Part shown: piece after piece, positions 37,775 through 46,918 of the stretch | Position numbering within the stretch: position 1 is the stretch's first letter | How the letters are laid out: each line of letters begins with the position of its first letter | Origin: Paraliobacillus sp. PM-2 | Lineage (GTDB): Bacteria; Bacillota; Bacilli; Bacillales; Amphibacillaceae | Assembly (NCBI RefSeq): GCF_001368815.1 | Contig: NZ_CTEI01000002.1 | Location: forward strand, 496,001-560,000 | Length of the DNA: 64,000 nt | Reading direction: 5' to 3' | The notes under the pieces: model-generated | Seen by the model: the letters and a program-made list of their open reading frames with translations, nothing else | What the model was told of the DNA's origin: nothing | Database searches by the model: none | Translations under genes and position numbers: made by a program

Positions 37775-38290
37775 TTAAAGTGTTGTTTCAAACGCTAAGT
37801 CTTTCACTTCATTCCCTTTAATATCATAAAAAGTAACAGTAAATGTACCTTTTTGATTCCAAGAAGCAATTGCATATGTTTTTTCTTCTCGAATACGTGG
37901 GAGTCGAATACTGCCTGGATTTATTATAATATGATCTTCCAATTGCCAAACACCTGCAATATGTGAATGACCATGACATATAATCTGTGCACCAAATTCT
38001 TCCGCACGATACGAAACTGGCATTAGTGACATTTTCACATTATGTAAATGTCCATGTGTAATGAAAAATTTTACATCTTCTACATAAAAATCTAATTCAT
38101 TTGGATATCGAGAATCGAAATCACAATTTCCTGCAACTTTCATAAAATGCCTCATTGGCTCTTCATCAAAATCTAATTCTGAATCACCACAATGAATCAT
38201 ATAGTCTACTTGTTCTTTATACTTGTCTTTAATAGCAACTAACTCGTCGGTCCAGCCATGGCTATCACTGATAATTAATACACTTGGCAT
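37775..38290 (-). CDS. ysnB: YfcE/MJ0936-type metallophosphoesterase YsnB
   Basis: 171 residues from ATG 38290 (MPSVLIISDSHG), with AAGGAGTGATCAC before it inside the end of ysnA. Metal-binding motifs of the calcineurin-like fold are complete: SDSHG, HCGDSE, VAGNCDF, THGH and CHGHSH. Related proteins hydrolyse model phosphodiesters; the natural substrate is unknown. Translation is probably coupled to ysnA. Confidence 0.93.
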   Translation of the reverse strand: MPSVLIISDSHGWTDELVAIKDKYKEQVDYMIHCGDSELDFDEEPMRHFMKVAGNCDFDSRYPNELDFYVEDVKFFITHGHLHNVKMSLMPVSYRAEEFGAQIICHGHSHIAGVWQLEDHIIINPGSIRLPRIREEKTYAIASWNQKGTFTVTFYDIKGNEVKDLAFETTL

Positions 38291-38301
38291 GTGATCACTC
38301 C

Positions 38302-38895
38302 TTACTGCTCTTTTACCCAAGATTCCAGCTTCTTTAACGCATTTCCTCTATGACTAATCGTATTTTTTTCAGATGCTGAAAGTTCTGCCATTGTTTTTTC
38401 CATTTTTATTGGTTGAAAGATAGGATCATAACCAAAACCATTTTCACCAATTGGTTGATGGGTAATTGTTCCTTCACATGTACCTCGTTTAGTAATCGTT
38501 TCTGCACCTGGCCTGGCAACTGCTAATACACAAACAAAACGTGCTGAACGACTTTCATCCGGTACGTCTTTCAATTCAGTTAAAACTTTATGTAAGTTAT
38601 CTTTATCATTTTTATCTAAACCAGCATACCGTGCAGAATAAACACCTGGTCTTCCATCTAAGTAATCAATCTCTAGGCCAGAATCATCCGCTAACACCGG
38701 CATACTCAAGGATTTTGCAATCGTCTCTGCTTTTAGTATTGCATTTTCTTCAAAAGTGGTACCTGTCTCTTCAACATCCTTTATTGGCTTTTCTAAATCA
38801 AGTAAAGATAGTATCTCAATATCGTATTTATCAAACAAATGTCGAAAGTCTTGTACTTTTCCTTTATTTTTTGTTGCAATTAACAACCTCTTCAT
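38302..38895 (-). CDS. ysnA: XTP/dITP pyrophosphatase (RdgB/Ham1 family)
   Basis: 197 residues. Removes non-canonical purine nucleotides (XTP, dITP, ITP) from the pool. Signature residues: the N-terminal IATKNKGKVQDF, VLADDSGLEIDYLDGRPGVYSARYAG and NGFGYDPIF, and C-terminal SHRGNALKKL. Start 3 bp after the rph stop behind GAGGAATAACGA. Confidence 0.96.
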   Translation of the reverse strand: MKRLLIATKNKGKVQDFRHLFDKYDIEILSLLDLEKPIKDVEETGTTFEENAILKAETIAKSLSMPVLADDSGLEIDYLDGRPGVYSARYAGLDKNDKDNLHKVLTELKDVPDESRSARFVCVLAVARPGAETITKRGTCEGTITHQPIGENGFGYDPIFQPIKMEKTMAELSASEKNTISHRGNALKKLESWVKEQ

Positions 38896-38898
38896 TCG

Positions 38899-39651
38899 TT
38901 ATTCCTCTTCCTTTGCATCTAAAAATTGTTTCCATTTCCCAATTGCTTCTCTCTGCTTCTCAAAAATTTCTTTTAATCCTTGATCAGCAAGATTTAACAT
39001 CGTTTGTAATTGAGCTGGGCTGAATGTTGCTTCTTCTCCTGTTCCTTGTATTTCAACAAACTCCCCTTTACCTGTCATCACAATGTTCATATCCACGTGT
39101 GCTTGCGAGTCTTCTTCATACTGTAAGTCTAAGATCTCCGACCCATTCGGCATCACACCAACAGATGTGGCTGCTAAATAATCAGTAATAGGCAATTTCT
39201 TTAGAACCGCTTTATCAATAAGCTTACCAAAAGCTAATACCATTGCAACAAACGCTCCTGTAATAGAAGCCGTTCTTGTTCCACCGTCCGCTTGTATCAC
39301 ATCACAATCAATCCAAATCGTACGTTCACCGATTTTATCTAAGTCAACAACAGCACGTAACGCTCTACCAATCAAACGTTGAATTTCCATTGTTCTACCC
39401 GAAACTTTCCCTTTAGAAGATTCACGAATATTGCGTTGATCTGTTGCTCTTGGAAGCATAGCGTACTCGGCTGTAATCCAACCTTTTCCTTGCCCTCTCA
39501 TAAATGGTGGGACGCGATCTTCAATACTTGCATTACATATCACTTTCGTATCACCAACTGTTATCAAAACCGAACCTTCTGGATGCTTGGTATAATTAGT
39601 TTCAATTGTTATATCGCGCAATTGATTTATTTGACGATTATTTGGTCTCAT
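38899..39651 (-). CDS. rph: Ribonuclease PH
   Basis: 250 residues; phosphate-dependent 3' exoribonuclease maturing tRNA ends. Hallmarks: [52 protein letters not shown] and [11 protein letters not shown]. Start behind GGAAGGATGAATGAAAA. First gene of the rph-ysnA-ysnB unit; the 255 bp separating it from gerM contain the gerM terminator and no other gene. Confidence 0.97.
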   Translation of the reverse strand: MRPNNRQINQLRDITIETNYTKHPEGSVLITVGDTKVICNASIEDRVPPFMRGQGKGWITAEYAMLPRATDQRNIRESSKGKVSGRTMEIQRLIGRALRAVVDLDKIGERTIWIDCDVIQADGGTRTASITGAFVAMVLAFGKLIDKAVLKKLPITDYLAATSVGVMPNGSEILDLQYEEDSQAHVDMNIVMTGKGEFVEIQGTGEEATFSPAQLQTMLNLADQGLKEIFEKQREAIGKWKQFLDAKEEE

Positions 39652-39867
39652 TTTTCATTCATCCTTCCTTGTCATACTAACTTATCTTAACATATTTTCG
39701 ACTAATTCGAGAAATTTCATGTAAAAAGAAATTAATCTATTTCATGAAAAGTTTAACTAGTGGCAAGCCTTCAAGAATAGATAGTAAACAGGTTACACGT
39801 ATACTTGTACACCATAAAACAATAACTTCATATAAATTATTTAGAAATAACATGATTTTCTGATCTT

Positions 39868-39899
39868 AAAAAAAAGAGCTGAAAATACACAGCTCTTTT
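39868..39899 (-). terminator. Terminator of gerM
   Basis: Stem AAAAGAGCTG / CAGCTCTTTT with an 8-nt loop and a run of eight T on the minus strand, directly after the gerM stop. Confidence 0.9.
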
Positions 39900-39906
39900 C
39901 TCAAGA

Positions 39907-40995
39907 TTATAAACTTCCGGTTGGAACAAATGTATCTCTTGTAACAGGCTCTGTATACGGAACACCATGCTCATTAAACACTTGGTCTATGCCCTCTACT
40001 TCCACTGAAACCGCATCAACTTCTGTTTTATCGGTTAATGTCCGAACTAGCGTCTCCATCACTTCATCAGAAATCGAGGAAGTATTCTCATCATTCAGTA
40101 TCTCTTTACTAAACATAACGCGTAAAACACCATCATCTACTGTAGGCTCATCCAATATGGATACATTTGGATTAAAGACATTTAGTAAATTTGAACTATA
40201 GGACGGTCCTTCTAATAATGCTTGTACCATCGATTGATAATCTGTTTGCTCGTCCATTTCTACATACTGTGTTACCGGTACATAATAAAACTGTTCATCT
40301 TGTTGCATTGGATAGTAAAGCGTAACAGCTTTACTATCCATTAGATCAATCCCATCTGGACTATAAATGTTTATTCCATCGGCACGAGAATACCCCTCTT
40401 GTAGTGGCGTTCCATTCACAGGCATTTCCGATTGTTCATAGCCATTAATCCAGAGCGTAATTCTGTCTACATTATCAAATTGTGTCAGAGTATAGGTCAT
40501 TGCTTGAATAATCTCTTCTTCTTCTTGTGGTTGATAATTCGTAAATTCTTCCGATACATCTACGATTAGTGTACCATCTGCTTGAAGATTTAATCCTATT
40601 ATTTGCGTACCAGCAGGCAATACTGCTTCAAATCCATTAGGTAACATGGATGATACTGGTCCATCTTTTATTAAATATTCCAATACTTGTTGCGCTACGG
40701 TGTCTGTTTTTGGTAACTCAACTGTTTGTGGTACAATTAATCCTTCTTCATTTAATAAATACAATTCACGAGGAATCGTTTCTGCTTCAGGAGCTTGTAC
40801 CTCTATCCCTTCTCCCTCTTCAGATGTATCACTTGCTTCACCAGTTGCTTCTTCACTTGATGGATCTTTTGGCACATCTATCTCTTCTAATGTTTGTTCT
40901 CCTTTAAATAATCCACACCCAGTTGTCAACAAGAGTACAAACAACATAAGAAACCCCATACATAATTTCCGTTTCAATTCTACACTTACCTTCAT
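39907..40995 (-). CDS. gerM: GerM, sporulation/germination lipoprotein with two GerMN domains
   Basis: 362 residues from ATG 40995, with AGGAGGGGAAAGC before it. Lipoprotein signal MKVSVELKRKLCMGF...LLLTTGC, acidic linker, then two GerMN modules (about 105-215 and 245-350), each with a VPQTVELPKTDTVAQQVLEY- or YVEMDEQTDYQSMVQALLEG-type helix and LRVMFSKEIL- or LIVDVSEEFTN-type strand. GerM is a mother-cell protein used in forespore engulfment and spore formation. It lies between racE and rph, as in B. subtilis. Confidence 0.94.
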   Translation of the reverse strand: MKVSVELKRKLCMGFLMLFVLLLTTGCGLFKGEQTLEEIDVPKDPSSEEATGEASDTSEEGEGIEVQAPEAETIPRELYLLNEEGLIVPQTVELPKTDTVAQQVLEYLIKDGPVSSMLPNGFEAVLPAGTQIIGLNLQADGTLIVDVSEEFTNYQPQEEEEIIQAMTYTLTQFDNVDRITLWINGYEQSEMPVNGTPLQEGYSRADGINIYSPDGIDLMDSKAVTLYYPMQQDEQFYYVPVTQYVEMDEQTDYQSMVQALLEGPSYSSNLLNVFNPNVSILDEPTVDDGVLRVMFSKEILNDENTSSISDEVMETLVRTLTDKTEVDAVSVEVEGIDQVFNEHGVPYTEPVTRDTFVPTGSL

Positions 40996-41070
40996 GCTTT
41001 CCCCTCCTACGATGGTTTGTACTATTATGTATACGAGCATGTTATTTAAAATAGACCATTTGAATCTTAG

Positions 41071-41102
41071 AAAAACAAAAACAAGTGGTTTGTCCCACTT
41101 GC
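41071..41102 (-). terminator. Terminator of racE
   Basis: Stem CAAGTGG / CCACTTG followed by TTTTTGTTTTT on the minus strand, abutting the racE stop codon. Confidence 0.85.
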
Positions 41103-41909
41103 TTAGGTAGTTGTAAGGTATGCTGTTTCTAATGTTGTAATTGGAATATCTAACCACTGTTTTGCGATCTCTGCAAATACTTTCGAGGATCCAGTTGTAT
41201 AAAAAGCATGTTTGGGTACACGTTCTCCCTCATACAACAATGATTGATAACCTAAAATTGCACTTACTTCACGAGCAGTCTCCTCACCAGAAGAGATAAT
41301 GGTTACTTCTTCTCCCATTACAGCTTGAATCGTATGTTTTAACAATGGGTAATGTGTACATCCCAATATTAATGTGTCGATAATTTGCTGATTTTTTAAT
41401 CGTTGCAAAGAATCATTCACAACATGGTAAGCTTCATCTCCAGTTAAAACCCCTTTTTCCACCATTGGAACAAATCGTGGACACGCCAGATCATGTACTT
41501 CAATTTCAGAATGTATACTATGTAGTGCATCTGGATATGCTCTACTCTGAATTGTCCCTTCTGTTCCAATCACACCAATCTTCATATTTTTTGTCATTTT
41601 TATCGCTGCGCGAGCTCCTGGCTGAATTACACCAATTACTGGGATAAGTAATTTTTCTCTAAGTAAATCTAACGTGAAAGCAGTCGCAGTATTACAGGCG
41701 ATAACTAACAATTTAATATTTTTTTCCATTAGAAAATCAACCATTTCCAATGTATATTGGATTACTTCTTCTTTTGGTCTCGGACCATAAGGACACCTTA
41801 AGGTATCTCCTAAATAGATTAGTTGTTCCTTTGGTAATTGACGCATAAGCTCAGTAGCTACTGTCAGACCACCAACTCCTGAGTCAATGACTCCTATCGG
41901 CTGATCCAC
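41103..41909 (-). CDS. racE: Glutamate racemase
   Basis: 268 residues; supplies D-glutamate for peptidoglycan. The two catalytic cysteines are in [10 protein letters not shown] and [10 protein letters not shown]; the N-terminal [14 protein letters not shown] motif is intact. GTG start behind AGGGGATTTAT. It follows the MarR-type gene ysmB by 20 bp, the B. subtilis order. Confidence 0.97.
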   Translation of the reverse strand: MDQPIGVIDSGVGGLTVATELMRQLPKEQLIYLGDTLRCPYGPRPKEEVIQYTLEMVDFLMEKNIKLLVIACNTATAFTLDLLREKLLIPVIGVIQPGARAAIKMTKNMKIGVIGTEGTIQSRAYPDALHSIHSEIEVHDLACPRFVPMVEKGVLTGDEAYHVVNDSLQRLKNQQIIDTLILGCTHYPLLKHTIQAVMGEEVTIISSGEETAREVSAILGYQSLLYEGERVPKHAFYTTGSSKVFAEIAKQWLDIPITTLETAYLTTT

Positions 41910-41929
41910 ATAAATCCCCTCTTCTTTTG

Positions 41930-42394
41930 TTACATTTTGTTGTTTTTTTCTTTATCTATTTTCATTTGATTATGAAGCAGTTGTAGAATATCATAAAGCA
42001 TGTCCACTCGACCATGGGGTACATCATTTAGCACATCCTTAAGGTATGCTTGCCTTTTTTCAATTACTTCACGAATAATCTGCTTTCCTTTATCTAATAA
42101 ATGTATTCGAACAACACGTCGATCTTTTGTATCTTTTTTTCGTTCTACTAATAAGTTTTTTTCCATTCGATCAACTAAATCAGTTGTTGTACTAAATGCT
42201 AAATTTATTTTATTCGATAATTCACCAATTGTTAAATCTCCATCTTCTAATAGCCATTGCAAAGCAATAAACTGTGGTGTCGTAATTGGATAATTATTTA
42301 AAATTTCTCGTCCTTTTTGTTTGATAATACCCGAGATATAGCGTAATTCTTTTTCAATCTCTGCTATTGTTGTTGCACTTTTTATTTCCTTCAC
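41930..42394 (-). CDS. ysmB: MarR-family transcriptional regulator YsmB
   Basis: 154 residues from GTG 42394, behind AAAGGAGG; longer frames overlap the ribosome site. Winged helix: [27 protein letters not shown], recognition helix [17 protein letters not shown], wing [17 protein letters not shown]. Ligand and targets unknown. Encoded just before racE and probably co-transcribed with it. Confidence 0.9.
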   Translation of the reverse strand: MKEIKSATTIAEIEKELRYISGIIKQKGREILNNYPITTPQFIALQWLLEDGDLTIGELSNKINLAFSTTTDLVDRMEKNLLVERKKDTKDRRVVRIHLLDKGKQIIREVIEKRQAYLKDVLNDVPHGRVDMLYDILQLLHNQMKIDKEKNNKM

Positions 42395-42511
42395 GAGGGC
42401 AATTCCTCCTTTAATAGTACATTCATACTGTATCATATCATTTTTTAAGGTGGGATGGATATATTTTGTCTATAAAGCTCGGAGAAAGACTGCTTTTTAA
42501 CGGATTTATCT

Positions 42512-42541
42512 GTGACTTCTAACTGGAATTTATGTTATAAT
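42512..42541 (+). promoter_or_regulatory. Candidate sigma-A promoter of the gene at 42604
   Basis: GTGACT (42512-42517), 18-bp spacer, TATAAT (42536-42541), about 60 bp before the start codon. Confidence 0.5.
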
Positions 42542-42603
42542 ATAACAAATACTACAAATATGTGCTTGGACGATATATCACTGTTTATCTTTGGAGGGGA
42601 AAA

Positions 42604-43038
42604 ATGAAAAAAATCTATCTTTCACTTGTTTTATTTGCTTTAGTAATTAGTATATTCCTTTTTATTCAAAGTAAAAAGGACTTAAGCATCTATCAAACTG
42701 ATGTACATTTTTCTGATATACATATACTTGATTTTACATTAGTCAATGCTGACAACAAATTGTATATTCCCCCAAACTACAAATTCAAGAAAATATTAGA
42801 TAATAACATTAAGGATATAAAGATAGAGCTATTGTACAATGACCAACACATCAATGCTTGGGTATTTCAATTCGATCATCAAAATCTTATCGAACAGGAT
42901 TCTGATTTTATCATTGATAATGTAACATTTGATAGAGACGATTCTATCGCATTTAAAGTAGCTTATCTTAGAGATGGTGAAGAAGTTAATTTAGTTGATG
43001 AAATGAGGCTTGCTGAGATCTTGCATTTAGGAAATTAA
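42604..43038 (+). CDS. Small exported or membrane-anchored protein, unknown
   Basis: 144 residues from ATG 42604, behind GGAGGGGAAAA. One N-terminal hydrophobic helix (MKKIYLSLVLFALVISIFLF) and then a soluble, charged, probably beta-rich domain (DVHFSDIHILDFTLVNADNK, FQFDHQNLIEQDSDF). No cysteine for lipidation. It has its own promoter and terminator and is not found at this site in B. subtilis. Function unknown. Confidence 0.7.
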   Translation: MKKIYLSLVLFALVISIFLFIQSKKDLSIYQTDVHFSDIHILDFTLVNADNKLYIPPNYKFKKILDNNIKDIKIELLYNDQHINAWVFQFDHQNLIEQDSDFIIDNVTFDRDDSIAFKVAYLRDGEEVNLVDEMRLAEILHLGN

Positions 43039-43173
43039 TAGTGATCTTGATGTAGGACTTTAAATGCTGTGCAAATTTAAAAATAGATTGGTAACTGAAA
43101 ATGAATGTATTGATACTACGAAATGTATATACTGTTGAATACTACTATTGTTTGTAACTTTATTCTGATGCAA

Positions 43174-43207
43174 AAAACCGACTTTCAGAAACGAAAGTCG
43201 GTTTTTA
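43174..43207. terminator. Bidirectional terminator
   Basis: Stem AAACCGACTTTC / GAAAGTCGGTTT with 6-nt loop and T runs on both sides, between the gene at 42604 and gerE. Confidence 0.92.
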
Positions 43208-43432
43208 TTAGAGCTTTAGTTCCCCCATACGAAGAAGCTCTACCACAGCTTGCGAACGCCCCTTTACACCTAGCTTCTGCATTGCGTTCGAAATATGATT
43301 CCTTACTGTTTTTTGGGATATAAACAGTTCCTGGGCTATTTCTTTTGTTGTTTTATCCTGTACTAAAAGCTCAAACACTTCTTTTTCTCGTTTGGTCAGT
43401 AATTGCTTCGGCCTGTAGTCACTATCCTTCAA
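43208..43432 (-). CDS. gerE: GerE, late mother-cell transcription regulator
   Basis: 74 residues, the family length. A LuxR-type helix-turn-helix makes up the whole protein: LTKREKEVFELLVQDKTTKEIAQELFISQKTVRNHISNA in outline. GerE switches late coat genes on or off with sigma-K. TTG start with AAGGAGGGG upstream. A sigma-K-like promoter lies about 60 bp before it. Confidence 0.96.
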   Translation of the reverse strand: MKDSDYRPKQLLTKREKEVFELLVQDKTTKEIAQELFISQKTVRNHISNAMQKLGVKGRSQAVVELLRMGELKL

Positions 43433-43493
43433 GTCTTAACCCCTCCTTGCTGTTCTTAGAGCCGCGCTTTGAAGGGTATTTATTTAGTCAGAG

Positions 43494-43521
43494 TATTTTA
43501 TGTTCTAAAATTCGTTTCTGT
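43494..43521 (-). promoter_or_regulatory. Candidate sigma-K promoter of gerE
   Basis: AC (43521-43520), 17-bp spacer, CATAAAATA (43502-43494) on the minus strand, an exact match to the sigma-K form AC-N17-CATANNNTA as I know it. gerE depends on sigma-K in B. subtilis. Confidence 0.6.
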
Positions 43522-43569
43522 GCTTGCTTTATCATCTTTTATAATAAATACACGGTTGTCCTACTATAT

Positions 43570-46236
43570 CTAATGAATTAAACCACTTTTCTTCGCTTGT
43601 TCAGAAACTTTTCTAATTTGGGCATCCAAAGGTTTTTTTAATAAAATAGCAAATAAAATGGCCACGATCATGAATGAAAATAAAACAAGTATATCTCGAA
43701 CGACAATTTCTATCACCATTCCTCCTACTGCCTCACGTAATAAACTAATCGCATACGTAAATGGTAAAAACGGATTAATTGTTTGGAAAAACGAGGGTGC
43801 TACTTGAATTGGAAATGTACCACCAGATCCGGATAATTGAAGTACTAACAAAATAATTGCTAGCCCTTTCCCTACATTCCCAAAGACAGAAACAAGCGTG
43901 TAAACAATCGATATAAATACCATGCCAATAAAAATAGCAAAGAGCACAAACCAAACTGGCTCTTTCACATAGGCATCTAAAATAAACAAATCACCTAATG
44001 TTACAATTAGTGCTTGCATCAATCCAATGCTGGCAAAGGTTAAACCTCTACCAAAATAAACATGATGATGCTTATAAATATCTTCCCTGTTATGAACATC
44101 AACTGTTAATAAAGAAATTAGTAATAATGCTCCAACCCACAAACTTAGTGTCGTATAAAATGGAGAATTAGCTGATCCATAGTTTGGAATTGGGAATACT
44201 TTATTCTCACTTAATTCAATCGGATTGGCAAGAAAATCACTTTCCTGTTCAATATCGTTCTTCAATAATTGAATAATGTCTTCTAAATTGTGGTTTCCTT
44301 CAAACTGTCTAATTTGATCAGCTGTATGTCGCACCGTATCTTCTAAGCCAGGTAGATCATTCTGTATAATATCAGCTATCTTGTGAACTGATTTTTCCAA
44401 ACTAGGAAGCCGATTGTTAATAAAATCTGCAACCTTATCTACTTCTTTTGTCGCTTCTGGTAAGTCTTTTTCAACAAACGATGCTGCTCGTTGCATTTGC
44501 TCCTTTATCTTAGGGAATTGATTCTGATAAAAACGTACCGCTTGATTAACTCCGCTTTCTACATCATCAAGTTTTTCATTTATTGTTATCGCTGTTTGAT
44601 GAATTTTATTCCCTATTTCAGGTAGACGTTCTTGTAATTCCTTAATCCGCTTTTCCCCATAATTTAATGATTCTTCTGTATTCTTTAGGATGACCTCTAC
44701 TTTTGATAACGCTTCTTGTGCTTGCTGTAAATTGTCACTAGCGTTCGCTGCACTCTCCTCTATATGGCCAATCCCTTCATCTATAGCTGGAGAAGTTGTT
44801 TGATCATAGTCTGTAACAAGTGTATTAGCTTGATTTACAGCTTGATCTGAAACTGCTATCAAGCGTTCTGTTTGACTGTCAGTAATGTTTAGAATATTAT
44901 TTTCCATCTTCGTTAACATGTCTTGCTCAGATTGGAAACTCACTTGCAATGCTTGCAGATCACTGAAGGTTTTTTCTATATCGTTATTACTTGTTTGCTG
45001 ATTAAGTATTTCCAATAATTGTATGGATTGATCTATACTAGATATACTTGACTTTAGATTACTTAACAGCTGTGGGATAGCCTTTTCGATTTCAGAAGTA
45101 GTTAACTCGTTATGATCTAGTTGAACAGCAAACTGATGGACAGCACTAGCTGTTTGCTGATAAAGTAATATATTTTGCTTTAATACAGGGTTAACTGTAT
45201 CTAAAGCGCCACTGTTATTTTCTAAATAGTCACTGATCGCTTTTGCAAACGCTTCATTATTTTCTGCAATTTCTTTCATTTCAGGTAACGCATCTTGTGC
45301 CTTATCCACTACATCCTGTGCTTTTCGTATGTCCTGCAATGTATTAGCGACCAATTCTTCAATTTTTGCAAAGTTTTTATCCACGTCAATAATGGTATCA
45401 GCTAATTGTTTTATTTCTGGCATTTTATCTTGTAATGTAACAATGCCTTCTCCTACTTTTTCTATTTGTGGCATTTTCTCATTTAATCGAACCACACTAT
45501 CTGCAGCATCCATTATTTCAGGCATGACTTCTTGAAGTTCTATTACTTTTTCTGCTTGTTTATTAATTTCGGGTAATTTCTCTTCAAGAGTAATGGCCTT
45601 ATTTCCTAAGGCCTCAATATCCGGTAGTCGCTCTTCTAATGCAAAAACCTTATTTTCTATATTACGGATAGTTGGTAATTCTTTCTCTAATTCTATACCT
45701 ATTTCATTGAATCCGGTCAATACCGCTTGGCTAACTTGCTCGACAAAGCTTTCACTTGTCTGTTTTACGATGGTGGAGGCACCTGTAGATGTCATTTTCG
45801 GTGCAATGGCGTTAATTTTCTCATTTACACTATATTCAATAACCGGTCTAATTTGTTCATCCTCTAATAATGTGGCAATCTTTTTAGAAAAATCAGTCGG
45901 TATATAAATACTGGCATAATATTCTCCGTGTTTAACACCTTGATCCGCATCTTTTTTTGAGACAAAGGTCCATCCAAGTGCATCATTATCTTCTAAATTC
46001 TCAATAATTTGATCACCAATATTGAGGCCGTTCCCTCTTACCTCCGTTCCTTGATCAGCATTTGTAACTGCAATAGCGATATCACTTGTATTGGAATACG
46101 GATCCCATGATGCTTTTAAATTAAACCAAGCATATAAAGAGGGGAGCACCATTAATGCAACAATTAAGAATGCTGCAACAGGCGTTTTTATAATATTTAT
46201 CCAGTCCGTTCTTACAATTTCTATAATCTTTTTCAT
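43570..46236 (-). CDS. yhgE: YhgE/Pip-family membrane protein with two sets of tandem helical repeats
   Basis: 888 residues, start behind AGAAGGTGTAAAC. One N-terminal membrane helix (about 18-40), an extracytoplasmic region of about 620 residues, and five or six C-terminal helices (about 670-880) of the ABC2 permease type. The N-terminal YhgE signature is NLKASWDPYSNTSDIAIAV. The outer region holds six 17-residue repeats (183-284; LxxxLPxI...) and six 18-residue repeats (534-641), predicted extended helices or coiled coil. Relatives are B. subtilis YhgE and the lactococcal phage infection protein Pip, which acts as a phage receptor; YhgE-type proteins also resemble EsaA of type VII secretion. 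It occupies the site of sdhCAB in B. subtilis. Confidence 0.88.
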   Translation of the reverse strand: MKKIIEIVRTDWINIIKTPVAAFLIVALMVLPSLYAWFNLKASWDPYSNTSDIAIAVTNADQGTEVRGNGLNIGDQIIENLEDNDALGWTFVSKKDADQGVKHGEYYASIYIPTDFSKKIATLLEDEQIRPVIEYSVNEKINAIAPKMTSTGASTIVKQTSESFVEQVSQAVLTGFNEIGIELEKELPTIRNIENKVFALEERLPDIEALGNKAITLEEKLPEINKQAEKVIELQEVMPEIMDAADSVVRLNEKMPQIEKVGEGIVTLQDKMPEIKQLADTIIDVDKNFAKIEELVANTLQDIRKAQDVVDKAQDALPEMKEIAENNEAFAKAISDYLENNSGALDTVNPVLKQNILLYQQTASAVHQFAVQLDHNELTTSEIEKAIPQLLSNLKSSISSIDQSIQLLEILNQQTSNNDIEKTFSDLQALQVSFQSEQDMLTKMENNILNITDSQTERLIAVSDQAVNQANTLVTDYDQTTSPAIDEGIGHIEESAANASDNLQQAQEALSKVEVILKNTEESLNYGEKRIKELQERLPEIGNKIHQTAITINEKLDDVESGVNQAVRFYQNQFPKIKEQMQRAASFVEKDLPEATKEVDKVADFINNRLPSLEKSVHKIADIIQNDLPGLEDTVRHTADQIRQFEGNHNLEDIIQLLKNDIEQESDFLANPIELSENKVFPIPNYGSANSPFYTTLSLWVGALLLISLLTVDVHNREDIYKHHHVYFGRGLTFASIGLMQALIVTLGDLFILDAYVKEPVWFVLFAIFIGMVFISIVYTLVSVFGNVGKGLAIILLVLQLSGSGGTFPIQVAPSFFQTINPFLPFTYAISLLREAVGGMVIEIVVRDILVLFSFMIVAILFAILLKKPLDAQIRKVSEQAKKSGLIH
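44314..44637 (-). repeat. Six tandem 18-residue repeats within the YhgE-like protein
   Basis: Residues 534-641 divide exactly into six 18-residue units, each opening in the pattern hxxxLPxh (LQERLPEI, INEKLDDV, YQNQFPKI, VEKDLPEA, INNRLPSL, IQNDLPGL). The regular period implies a long helical rod. Confidence 0.8.
45385..45690 (-). repeat. Six tandem 17-residue repeats within the YhgE-like protein
   Basis: Residues 183-284 divide exactly into six 17-residue units (LEKELPTI, LEERLPDI, LEEKLPEI, LQEVMPEI, LNEKMPQI, LQDKMPEI at their starts), with a degenerate seventh to 301 (VDKNFAKI). The period differs by one residue from the second set. Confidence 0.82.
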
Positions 46237-46411
46237 GTTTACACCTTCTATATTTTCGTTTCATTAACATGGATGTTATTGTAAATCTTTCTCTTTTAAA
46301 TGTCACGTCATTTGTCTATTTCATCTTATATATTAGTAGAAATGACCGTTGCAATCTTTTTCTTTTCAAGCGATAATATAAGCAGGTTATTGGTAGGAAG
46401 GGGAAAAATTA

Positions 46412-46846
46412 GTGCATAATAATTTACAAAAAACAGAGGATATTGCAAACCAAATGCAAACAACAGGTAGCGGTTATGATTTACTTCGCTATGTTTGTTT
46501 ACCAGATTTGCTTGGAAAAGATGCAACAACAATCCTTTACATACTTGGGAAAAATATGGCTAGACAGATAAAATGGGAATCTCTAGATCAAATAAAAGAC
46601 TTTTTTTACAAAATCGGTTGGGGAGAATTAGTTGATGTGAAAGAAAAGCGTAGGGAATATATTTTTGAATTAACTGGCGCAGCTATTACTCAACGAATGA
46701 AACAAGACATTATCACTGATTATCGACTCGAGGCAGGTTTTTTAGCAGAAGCAATACAGCAACTAAAGCAACTGGATTGTGAATGTATCGATGAAATCAA
46801 ATCGAGAAAAAATGTTGTGGAATTAAAAGTACTTCTATCAAAATAA
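46412..46846 (+). CDS. yslB: YslB-family (DUF2507) protein
   Basis: 144 residues, GTG start behind AGGAAGGGG. Conserved segments LLRYVCLPDLLGKDATTILYILGKNMARQ and FYKIGWGELV, FLAEAIQQ identify the DUF2507/YslB family, which has a V4R-like small-ligand-binding fold. Function unknown. In B. subtilis it lies between uvrC and sdhC; the uvrC neighbour is kept here. Confidence 0.87.
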   Translation: MHNNLQKTEDIANQMQTTGSGYDLLRYVCLPDLLGKDATTILYILGKNMARQIKWESLDQIKDFFYKIGWGELVDVKEKRREYIFELTGAAITQRMKQDIITDYRLEAGFLAEAIQQLKQLDCECIDEIKSRKNVVELKVLLSK

Positions 46847-46863
46847 ATAAGCTAAAAATTATG

Positions 46864-46911
46864 ATGCACCTTATGCGTAGAGCGTTTAAAACTTCTACAT
46901 TTAAGGTGCAT
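46864..46911. terminator. Probable terminator between yslB and uvrC
   Basis: Stem ATGCACCTTA / TTAAGGTGCAT flanking an imperfect inner stem (GTAGA / TCTAC), with T-rich ends on plus. It serves the convergent genes yslB and uvrC. Confidence 0.65.
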
Positions 46912-46918
46912 ATTGTTA

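Noticed and set aside
40996-41070. Sigma-E promoter of gerM
   Set aside because: CATAATAG-like sequences occur but no matching -35 at proper spacing could be fixed, so it was not listed.
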